Shown here piece after piece: positions 6,722 to 11,965 of a DNA stretch of 11,965 nucleotides (its first letter is position 1; each line of letters opens with the position of its first letter). The notes beneath the pieces are model-generated. The model did not search any database and was not told the DNA's origin. It saw only the letters and a list, made by a program, of their open reading frames with translations. The position numbers and the translations under genes were made by a program. The DNA is from HyVt-560 sp964577195 (GTDB lineage: Bacteria > Pseudomonadota > Gammaproteobacteria > UWMA-0217), in the NCBI GenBank assembly GCA_964577195.1, contig CAZNYF010000089.1, forward strand, positions 1-11,965, read 5' to 3'.

Positions 6722-7183
6722 TTGAAGATTCAGCTATCTTCAGAAGATGCAATGGTGCAGTTCGGGCGAACGCTCGCTGCACATACTCAAGCACTCAAAT
6801 TGATTACCCTGCAAGGTGATTTAGGTGCGGGGAAAACCACGTTAGCACGAGCCTTGTTACGTGGTCTGGGTTATCAGGGTAAAGTAAAAAGCCCAACGTA
6901 CGCGCTCGTCGAGTCCTACTCGGTTTTTGGGCGAGATATTCATCACTTTGATTTATATCGTATTTCTGACCCGGAAGAACTCGAATACCTGGGTTTTTCC
7001 GACTATTTTAGCAACGATGCTCTGGTGCTGATCGAATGGCCAGAAAAAGCGCAGGGTGAGCTGTCGGTTGCTGATTTGGGCATTGAAATTTCTTATACGG
7101 AAAATGGACGTTCGATTAAACTCACTGCGGGCACTGAGGCGGGTAGTGCCTTATTGGTTGAAGTTTCAAACCTCTCAATTTGA
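6722..7183 (+). CDS. tsaE: TsaE, tRNA t6A37 biosynthesis ATPase
   Basis: 153 residues, the usual family length. TsaE is a small P-loop ATPase that works with TsaB and TsaD to make N6-threonylcarbamoyl-adenosine at position 37 of ANN-decoding tRNAs. Walker A is GDLGAGKTT (32-40), followed by SPTYALVE (57-64), HFDLYR (75-80) and EWPE (105-108), all conserved in E. coli TsaE (YjeE). The start is TTG at 6722: the frame is closed by a stop at 6704-6706 and no ATG or GTG lies between, and the conserved N-terminal strand lies upstream of the first internal ATG (6752). The gene follows the ATPase by 40 bases and precedes the amidase, as in many gammaproteobacteria. It is expected to be essential or nearly so. 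Confidence 0.96.
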   Translation: MKIQLSSEDAMVQFGRTLAAHTQALKLITLQGDLGAGKTTLARALLRGLGYQGKVKSPTYALVESYSVFGRDIHHFDLYRISDPEELEYLGFSDYFSNDALVLIEWPEKAQGELSVADLGIEISYTENGRSIKLTAGTEAGSALLVEVSNLSI

Positions 7184-7211
7184 ATACCAAGCGCTAAACC
7201 ACTTGAATATT

Positions 7212-7261
7212 TTGACCTATCATACTCATATCATTGAAATTTCTGTTCTATTTGGTACTAT
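7212..7261 (+). promoter_or_regulatory. Candidate promoter(s) ahead of the amidase
   Basis: In the 116-base gap between tsaE and the amidase two sigma-70-like pairs can be drawn: TTGACC (7212-7217) with TGAAAT (7235-7240) at 17 bases, and TTGAAA (7234-7239) with TACTAT (7256-7261) at 16 bases. Each is imperfect at the -10. The amidase may have its own promoter here in addition to read-through from tsaE. Sequence inspection only. Confidence 0.3.
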
Positions 7262-7299
7262 AAAGCGATTCTTTGTCTGGGTAGGTACCACGAGGAAAT

Positions 7300-8709
7300 A
7301 TGTTTGGGGATAGAAAAGAAAAATTGATCACAACAACATTAGGGATCGAGACGCTGAGTAACCTATTACACAGTCTTCGTTACCTCTCATTGCTGTTCTT
7401 CATATTACTGTCTGGCACAAGCCTTAGTGTTCAATCGGCTGTGGTTGACGGCTTCAATGTGCAAAATAATGCTCAGAACCTCGATTTGGTATTTCATCTT
7501 GATGCCAGACCAGATCATAAGATATTTAAACTCATAAACCCCGACAGAGTGGTATTGGATTTAAAAGCAACAGAAATTGCTCACGGGCTTGAGTTGGAAG
7601 TGAATCATCAAGCGCCAATCGATAGAATTAGATATGCAACCAGGGCAGATGGATTATTAAGAGTAGTTTTGGATACTTCACGTCGAGTGGATGTGCTTGA
7701 TCAGGTGAGAAAGTCCTCTTCCGGGTTCGAATTAGTGATTAGTCTGCGCAAGCGCTCCGAAGGTCAGTCCGACAGAGTAATAGTTAAAGATAAAGCGAAC
7801 CTAGTCCAGCCACTGAGCGAAACGCGTACGCAAAAACAGCATTATCGCGATTTAGTGATTGCTATTGATGCAGGGCATGGGGGAAAAGATCCCGGTGCGC
7901 TCGGCAAGAAAGGTACCTATGAAAAAAATGTGGTACTAAAAATCGCACGCGAACTAGATCGCTTGTTGAGTAAAGAGCCGGGCTATCAACCCGTGTTGAT
8001 AAGAAAAAAGGATGTGTTTCTATCGCTACGAGAACGAATAGAGCGAGCCAGAAATTTCAACGCAGATTTATTTATTTCTATTCACGCTGACGCCGCTAAC
8101 AATCGAGACGCAATGGGTTCTTCTGTTTATGTGTTGTCACAACATGGTGCCACCAGTGAGGCTGCAAAACGTTTGGCAGAACGAGAAAATGCGGTTGATC
8201 TTCTGGGGGGTGTGAGTTTAAAAGACAAGGAAGATACTCTTGCGCATGTGCTGCTGGATTTGACCCAAAGACATACTCAAGATGTTAGTTATGCTGTTGC
8301 GAACAGTGTTAGAGCACAGCTGGGTAAAATTGGTGCTTTGCACCGAAACCGAGTCGAAAAGGCTGGTTTTGTAGTGCTCAAGTCCCCTGATATCCCCTCC
8401 ATTCTGGTTGAAACTGCGTTTATTTCTAATCGAGCGGATGAAAAGCGTTTGCTCAGTAGCAAGTTCCAAAAGAAAATAGCCAAGTCGTTAGTCACGGGTA
8501 TTAAACACTATTTTTATAAACATGCTGGTGATGACACGATTATCGCAGTATTGCGAAAGCGAGAGCACATCATCAGGTCTGGAGAAACACTCTCTGGTAT
8601 TGCCTCTCGCTATAAGATCAGAACGACCTCATTGCGTCAGTACAATAAGCTCAAAAGTGATGTATTACGCATCGGGCAAATACTTAAAATTCCAGTGAGT
8701 GAAACCTGA
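7300..8709 (+). CDS. amiB: N-acetylmuramoyl-L-alanine amidase (AMIN, amidase_3, LysM)
   Basis: 469 residues. A zinc amidase that cuts the amide bond between N-acetylmuramic acid and the stem peptide, acting in the periplasm on septal peptidoglycan during daughter-cell separation. A long basic N-region precedes a signal-peptide hydrophobic core (about 29-47). The AMIN domain, which targets the division site, spans about 48-150. The amidase_3 domain (about 184-405) shows the zinc ligands H193 (DAGHGG), E208 (YEKN) and H262 (SIHADA) and catalytic E371 (VETAF). The segment between them (about 285-345) corresponds to the autoinhibitory helix region relieved by EnvC or NlpD in E. coli. A C-terminal LysM domain (about 423-465, IIRSGETLSGIASRYKI) binds peptidoglycan; E. 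coli AmiB lacks it but Pseudomonas-type AmiB has it. GAGGAA (7292-7297) sits close before the ATG. The usual downstream neighbour mutL is not present. Confidence 0.95.
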   Translation: MFGDRKEKLITTTLGIETLSNLLHSLRYLSLLFFILLSGTSLSVQSAVVDGFNVQNNAQNLDLVFHLDARPDHKIFKLINPDRVVLDLKATEIAHGLELEVNHQAPIDRIRYATRADGLLRVVLDTSRRVDVLDQVRKSSSGFELVISLRKRSEGQSDRVIVKDKANLVQPLSETRTQKQHYRDLVIAIDAGHGGKDPGALGKKGTYEKNVVLKIARELDRLLSKEPGYQPVLIRKKDVFLSLRERIERARNFNADLFISIHADAANNRDAMGSSVYVLSQHGATSEAAKRLAERENAVDLLGGVSLKDKEDTLAHVLLDLTQRHTQDVSYAVANSVRAQLGKIGALHRNRVEKAGFVVLKSPDIPSILVETAFISNRADEKRLLSSKFQKKIAKSLVTGIKHYFYKHAGDDTIIAVLRKREHIIRSGETLSGIASRYKIRTTSLRQYNKLKSDVLRIGQILKIPVSET

Positions 8710-8717
8710 ATCGCGAA

Positions 8718-8755
8718 CTACTAGGTCATCACTAATCTAGTAGGTCATCACTAAT
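8718..8755. repeat. Two tandem copies of a 19-bp repeat
   Basis: CTACTAGGTCATCACTAAT (8718-8736) is followed immediately by CTAGTAGGTCATCACTAAT (8737-8755), with one difference in 19. The repeat starts nine bases after the amidase stop and ends 126 bases before the next start. An inverted partial copy, TTAGTGAT, occurs at 8798-8805 and could pair with ATCACTAA in either unit. It could be a regulator binding site for the downstream gene or a simple tandem duplication. It is too few units for a CRISPR. Confidence 0.7.
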
Positions 8756-8881
8756 CATGATTTTAATGTATTTGTAGATCGCCCTTTAGTCTCTAATTTA
8801 GTGATTAAGATCATTTTCCTCGTTACTGCTTCGATTACCCAGTATTATCAAGGTTCTCTTTGAGATTGAAGGAATCGAATC

Positions 8882-9598
8882 ATGGCTATAAATACCCCAC
8901 AAAGAATAATTGTAAATACTGCGTTCATTATTTGTTCCATGAGTCTCGCGGCATTGAGTTTTGCTCAAACGCCAGCAAATTTTCCTCCAGCGCAGACCCC
9001 CCAAGCCGGCGTAGCAGGGCCATTCTGGAACGCCCAGAATATGCCGCCCCCACCCGTACAGCAGCAGCAACGCCAGCCAGCACCGGCACAAAATCAAGCA
9101 GGTAGTTTTAGCTTTCAACCCCGTAATCGCGGTTATGGAAATCCGGGTTATCCGAATCAGCGGGCTTACGGAAATCAGGGCGGCTATCAGGGGCAAAGAC
9201 CTCCAGCGCCACCTATGTATGGCTATCGGCCTTATCCATCGCCACCGCAGTATCGTGGCGGACCTGGTTGGGGGAACGTTCAAAATAATTTTGGACCCTT
9301 TGGTAACGGACCATTTTCTGGCATGCCATTTGGTAACAATAAAATGTGGAGTGGCGGCCCGTTTGGCTGGTTTACTGAGGGCCCTAAAGAAGGTATGGCA
9401 AATGCCTGGGAAGAAATGCTCCACGCGCCCAGCGATATGGGTGATATGCCCGGTGGATGGAGTTTTCCGGACATCAGTGTGCCCAACCCCATTGATGTGG
9501 GAGATCAGTTTGGTGAAGCGGGAGAAACTCTCGCAACAGAGATGCCTGAGTTCGCCAGAGAAATTCCGGATATGTTTAATTTCCGCCCTGGAAATTAA
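8882..9598 (+). CDS. Secreted Pro/Gln/Gly/Asn/Tyr-rich low-complexity protein
   Basis: 238 residues, not assigned to a family. AAGGAA (8869-8874) is a strong ribosome binding site seven bases before ATG 8882. A signal peptide is clear, with cleavage likely after SFA (28). Residues 29-130 are Pro/Gln-rich and then Gly/Tyr/Asn/Pro-rich (GYGNPGYPNQRAYGNQGG at 84-101), with many Arg. Residues 138-164 repeat PFG/PFS units (139, 144, 149, 160) with Trp and Met. The C-terminal third is different: acidic and ordered-looking (ANAWEEMLHAP, 173-183; PDISVPNPIDVGDQF, 196-210). Cys is absent after the signal peptide. The composition recalls structural proteins such as sulfur globule or matrix proteins, but this is resemblance only. 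It stands alone between the amidase and convergent gshA. The antisense frame at 8798-9424 is open but Trp/Arg-rich and unconvincing. Confidence 0.75.
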   Translation: MAINTPQRIIVNTAFIICSMSLAALSFAQTPANFPPAQTPQAGVAGPFWNAQNMPPPPVQQQQRQPAPAQNQAGSFSFQPRNRGYGNPGYPNQRAYGNQGGYQGQRPPAPPMYGYRPYPSPPQYRGGPGWGNVQNNFGPFGNGPFSGMPFGNNKMWSGGPFGWFTEGPKEGMANAWEEMLHAPSDMGDMPGGWSFPDISVPNPIDVGDQFGEAGETLATEMPEFAREIPDMFNFRPGN

Positions 9599-9599
9599 A
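9575..9599. terminator. Perfect 10-bp inverted repeat at a convergent gene junction
   Basis: TTTAATTTCC (9575-9584) and GGAAATTAAA (9590-9599) are exact reverse complements around a 5-base loop. The repeat contains the last codons and stop of the secreted protein gene, 27 bases before the end of the convergent gshA. No T-tract follows on either strand, so it is not a canonical intrinsic terminator. Its position suggests a two-way transcription or mRNA-end element for both genes. Confidence 0.4.
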
Positions 9600-9625
9600 C
9601 CTGGGTTCCTAAGAGCAGCGCAGAT

Positions 9626-11191
9626 TTATTGCGAGAAATAGTGCTCCAGGAACTCGCTGAAACTTTCAGAATCTTCAGCTTCGGTTTTTGCCTGTTTTTC
9701 CCAGGACTCAATGCTCTGCGCTTTAAACTGATTGACTTGATTCGTTTCAAGCGGACGTTGGCAAAAATACTCTGCTGTTTGCAGAGACTTTTGCTTGGCG
9801 AATTCAAAATAACTGATTTTTTGATCCGTCAATTGCTGAATAATTTGTGTGGATGGGATCGTCTCAGGCTGATTGATTTTTAACTTTTGCTGTTCCACAG
9901 CGTTTGAATAGGGTGAGCCGGGTATATTCTGATCCAGCCATTCGCAAATAGGCTTTAATTCATCCATGACTTCAGTCGCCCAGTCACGGAGTAACTGTTG
10001 ACCTTCGGGCTTCTCCAGATTTAACTCAGGATCACGCCCTGAATGCGCAGCCCTGTTCATGTTGGTATTAATCATTTGGCTTTCAGTATCACTGATTGGC
10101 GCGCTCGGTTTAAGCAGCGAATAAATCATAAACACTTCAAGGAAATAGAGCTGGGTTTCACTGACCCCTAACGGATCAAACGCATTGACGTCGATAGATC
10201 TCAGTTCTATATACTCAATACCCCTATCTTCCAATGCCCTGACCGGTTTTTCCATATTACGCAAGATGGTTTTGGGGCGCGCAGAACTATAGTATTCATT
10301 TTCAATCTGTAGCTGGTGATCATTGAGTTGGCGATAACCATCGTCTGTTTTTACACCAATAGGGCGATATTCAGGACAGGGGGTTTCTGTTGCATTTTCG
10401 AGGCTGCCAACATAAGGCTTTAACCCGTTATAGTTGATTTTTACGCCTGTTTTACCTTCCTTTTTATTTTGATAGCCTATATCGCCGAGCCGCAAAGAGG
10501 TCGCATACGGTTCGTAATAAGTGTTTTTGGCTAGATAATTTAGACGTGTTGGCTGATTATTTAGAAAAGACTCACAGACTGCCGGTGAGGCTCCAAATAA
10601 ATAAGGAATCAACCAGCCGAAGCGTTGCAGATTGCGTAACATCGCCATATAGTTTTCAGAGCGAAATGTAACCGGATCACTGCTGTCGCTAGTATGATTT
10701 TGTAGCGCCGTCCAAAATGACAACGGTACTGAATAATTAAAATGCACACCCGAAATCACCTGCATCATTTTTCCGTAGCGATGCCCCAACCCCCGTCGGT
10801 AAACCGTTTTCATTGTCCCGATGTTACTGTTGCCGTATTCAGCGATACGGATGCTATCTTCTCCATTGATAATACAGGGCATGCTGGTCACCCAGAGAAA
10901 CTCATCTTCTAAATTGGCGTAAACCCAGCGATGCAAATCATCAAGCTGCTTGAGTACGTTTTTGATGGAGCGATGGGGGGCGGTGATTAATTCTAGTAAT
11001 GCTTCGGAATAATCGGTGGTAATGGTTGGGTGAGTGAGTGCTGAACCCAATGTGACCGGGTGAGGAGTCTGTACAATTCGACCTTTCGAGTTTACCCGCA
11101 AGCTTTCTTTCTCGATCCCGATAAGGCTGTCACTAATAATCTCGGCGGGGTCATGAGCCTGTAGAAACTGTAGTGCTTGCTTAAAGTCCAA
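9626..11191 (-). CDS. gshA: Glutamate-cysteine ligase (proteobacterial type)
   Basis: 521 residues, against 518 for E. coli GshA. The enzyme joins L-glutamate and L-cysteine with ATP to gamma-glutamylcysteine, the rate-limiting first step of glutathione synthesis in the cytoplasm. Conserved segments seen in order are GIEKESLRV (25-33, metal-binding glutamates E27 and E29), ALTHPTITTDYSEALLE, SMPC (103-106), YGNSNIG (119-125), YRRGLGHRYG (131-140), ISGVHFNYS, FGASPAVC, YATSLRLGDIGY, IENEYY and GIEYIELRSIDVNAFDPLGV. The start is TTG at 11191: the frame opens after a stop at 11216-11218, contains no ATG or GTG before it, and the alignment with E. coli begins there. E. coli gshA is also reported to start with TTG. 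Only a poor ribosome binding site is seen. The gene is monocistronic here, convergent with the secreted protein gene and divergent from the small membrane protein gene. Confidence 0.97.
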   Translation of the reverse strand: MDFKQALQFLQAHDPAEIISDSLIGIEKESLRVNSKGRIVQTPHPVTLGSALTHPTITTDYSEALLELITAPHRSIKNVLKQLDDLHRWVYANLEDEFLWVTSMPCIINGEDSIRIAEYGNSNIGTMKTVYRRGLGHRYGKMMQVISGVHFNYSVPLSFWTALQNHTSDSSDPVTFRSENYMAMLRNLQRFGWLIPYLFGASPAVCESFLNNQPTRLNYLAKNTYYEPYATSLRLGDIGYQNKKEGKTGVKINYNGLKPYVGSLENATETPCPEYRPIGVKTDDGYRQLNDHQLQIENEYYSSARPKTILRNMEKPVRALEDRGIEYIELRSIDVNAFDPLGVSETQLYFLEVFMIYSLLKPSAPISDTESQMINTNMNRAAHSGRDPELNLEKPEGQQLLRDWATEVMDELKPICEWLDQNIPGSPYSNAVEQQKLKINQPETIPSTQIIQQLTDQKISYFEFAKQKSLQTAEYFCQRPLETNQVNQFKAQSIESWEKQAKTEAEDSESFSEFLEHYFSQ

Positions 11192-11236
11192 GTTATTGAT
11201 CGAAGCGTACCTGAGTTATTTTGAGGAAAGCGCTGG

Positions 11237-11262
11237 ACTATACCTGAAACTCTGAGAGTTTC
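11237..11262 (-). promoter_or_regulatory. Candidate gshA promoter with an overlapping 17-bp palindrome
   Basis: GAAACTCT-G-AGAGTTTC (11246-11262) is a perfect inverted repeat with 8-bp arms and a one-base centre. On the gshA strand it lies three bases upstream of TATAGT (11242 down to 11237), a five-of-six match to the -10 consensus, so the palindrome fills the expected -35/-10 spacer. No good -35 hexamer is seen. The layout suits a transcription factor operator controlling glutathione synthesis; the regulator cannot be named. The implied leader is about 40 bases. Confidence 0.45.
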
Positions 11263-11292
11263 GTATCAGCCGATTGCAGTCATAGATACGCG

Positions 11293-11353
11293 AGTACTCC
11301 AGCAACGTTGCTTTGATGACTCACTGACCCATCAAAAACATTGTTGGAGTACT
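11293..11353. repeat. Long imperfect inverted repeat (61-base hairpin) in the divergent region
   Basis: The left arm (11293-11318) and right arm (11330-11353) pair over 22 Watson-Crick base pairs plus one G-T: AGTACTCCA with TGGAGTACT, CAA with TTG, GTT with AAC, and TTTGATG with CATCAAA. One C/A mismatch and a two-base GC bulge interrupt it; the loop is 11 bases (11319-11329). A perfect 12-bp palindrome, AGCAACGTTGCT (11301-11312), is nested in the left arm. No T-tract follows on either side. It may be an mRNA leader structure, a mobile palindromic repeat, or a terminator-like barrier between divergent genes. Confidence 0.7.
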
Positions 11354-11470
11354 ATGAGCCACTGCAGGGTCAAGCGAAGATGCATTGAATCCATTATCTG
11401 GGTTAAGCTTATTGATCCAATCAAATCCCTTAAGTTCTATCATGCCGAATCGAAAACGCAAGGCTCCTGA
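11354..11470 (+). CDS. Possible 38-codon leader ORF
   Basis: An ATG at 11354 directly follows the hairpin and is preceded by GGAG (11346-11349), which lies inside the hairpin's right arm and pairs with CTCC (11297-11300). The frame encodes 38 residues (starting MSHCRVKRRC) and ends with TGA at 11468-11470, overlapping the start of the next gene in another frame. The product resembles nothing I know. It may be an upstream ORF affecting translation of the small membrane protein, or chance. Confidence 0.2.
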   Translation: MSHCRVKRRCIESIIWVKLIDPIKSLKFYHAESKTQGS

Positions 11471-11900
11471 TATCTCCAGCGCGAAAAAGCCTCGAAGAAA
11501 ATTGCGAATCAGTAAAATTTTCCCGTTGTTGCTGTTTGGGCTATTCGCACTGTTTATACTGAAGGAGCAGGTGCCCGCGTTAAACGACAAGTATCTAGCT
11601 TTGGTGAAGCCCAATGAGTTTCACGCAATCGAAGTCTGCCGAGAAGCAGCATTAGCAAAAAGTAGCAATCGCAAGTTCGCCCGCTTGATCAACTATGGTG
11701 AAGCCAATAGAACCCAGCAAGGTTTTTTCATCGATCATATTTTAGTGGGTGAGCTGGTGCCAGATTCAGGAGAGAGCCGCTTCACTGTGAACTGCCATAT
11801 CGACCAATCCGGCACACTAGCTAATGTTCACGCGCAAGCCTATTTGCCGCAACCCATAAGCTCGATTCCACCTGTCATTTCAGATTTTGATTCAGACTGA
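11442..11900 (+). CDS. Small membrane-anchored protein of unknown function
   Basis: 152 residues from ATG 11442; not recognised. A strongly basic N-terminus (RKRK at 4-7, KKPRRK at 15-20) precedes one hydrophobic segment (about 26-40, FPLLLFGLFALFIL), which by the positive-inside rule puts residues 41-152 in the periplasm. This domain contains two cysteines (C66 and C118) that could form a disulfide, and ends in an acidic tail (DFDSD). The segment FFIDHILVGELVPDSGESRF (95-114) followed by VNCHIDQSGTLANVHA (116-131) looks like a strand-rich fold. An upstream in-frame TTG (11385) would add 19 residues but disrupt the basic N-terminus. No good ribosome binding site precedes ATG 11442, and a short overlapping frame (11354-11470) raises the possibility of coupled translation. 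The gene is divergent from gshA. Confidence 0.65.
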   Translation: MPNRKRKAPDISSAKKPRRKLRISKIFPLLLFGLFALFILKEQVPALNDKYLALVKPNEFHAIEVCREAALAKSSNRKFARLINYGEANRTQQGFFIDHILVGELVPDSGESRFTVNCHIDQSGTLANVHAQAYLPQPISSIPPVISDFDSD

Positions 11901-11965
11901 GTGGCTACTCTTAAATAACTCATTTCAAATAAGTTAAAACACAAAACAAATGACAAATGCATTAC

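Noticed and set aside
7056..7313. 85-codon plus-strand frame across the end of tsaE and the gap before the amidase
   Set aside because: An out-of-frame overlap with tsaE lacking a ribosome binding site or any recognisable feature.
8718..8755. Tandem 19-bp repeat as a CRISPR remnant
   Set aside because: The two units are directly adjacent with no spacer, and no cas genes are present.
8753..8762. 10-bp palindrome AATCATGATT after the tandem repeat
   Set aside because: It is short and AT-rich and cannot be extended; such palindromes are common by chance.
8798..9424. 208-codon open frame on the minus strand opposite the secreted protein gene
   Set aside because: It is rich in Trp, Arg and Ile from antisense of Pro/Gly codons, has no recognisable domain, and the plus-strand frame has a strong ribosome binding site and a signal peptide.
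9135..9641. 168-codon plus-strand frame overlapping the secreted protein gene and the gshA end
   Set aside because: It is an out-of-frame shadow without a ribosome binding site or domain, and it runs past the convergent stop into gshA.
11916..11936. Imperfect AT-rich inverted repeat (AACT-C-ATTT / AAAT-A-AGTT) after the last gene
   Set aside because: Stem interrupted by a mismatch, with no GC pairs to speak of and no T-tract; too weak to call a terminator.

Overview
The window looks like a chromosomal segment of a moderate-GC gammaproteobacterium. The evidence is a 521-codon proteobacterial GshA, a tsaE gene directly followed by an AMIN/amidase_3/LysM cell-wall amidase (the arrangement of the gammaproteobacterial tsaE-amiB neighbourhood), and a YciK-like short-chain dehydrogenase. 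The species cannot be named from the sequence. The exopolysaccharide genes resemble the export and chain-length part of EPS loci of the type often linked to the exosortase XrtA.

Layout. Bases 1-712 (minus) hold the 5' part of a short-chain dehydrogenase that runs off the window; its catalytic Tyr is replaced by Phe. Bases 713-1090 are a divergent regulatory region. Bases 1091-6681 (plus) are an exopolysaccharide export module: a short lipoprotein of the OPX (polysaccharide export) family, an outer-membrane beta-barrel protein, a 100-N assembly gap, a Wzz/GNVR chain-length determinant, a separate CpsD/CapB-type tyrosine kinase and an ExeA-like AAA ATPase. No glycosyltransferase, flippase, polymerase or exosortase is visible, so the sugar-assembly genes must lie elsewhere or in the gap. 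Bases 6722-8709 (plus) hold tsaE and the amidase. A 19-bp tandem repeat follows, and then a secreted Pro/Gln/Gly/Asn/Tyr-rich protein at 8882-9598. gshA (9626-11191, minus) converges on it, with a perfect inverted repeat at the junction. Bases 11192-11441 are a second divergent region with an operator-like palindrome over a candidate gshA promoter and a long imperfect hairpin. A small membrane-anchored protein of unknown function (11442-11900, plus) ends the window.

How the genes fit together. The kinase and chain-length protein should form a split Wzc-like complex in the inner membrane that sets polymer length. The short OPX lipoprotein lacks the C-terminal part that makes the outer-membrane pore in Wza, so the neighbouring beta-barrel is the natural candidate for the pore. 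The ATPase belongs to a family repeatedly found in such loci, with no settled biochemical role. TsaE (tRNA t6A synthesis), the amidase (septal peptidoglycan splitting) and GshA (glutathione synthesis) are housekeeping genes. The points most worth a second look are the two-part outer-membrane exit route, the extra C-terminal membrane segment of the chain-length protein, the low-complexity secreted protein, the altered dehydrogenase active site, and the structured gshA upstream region.
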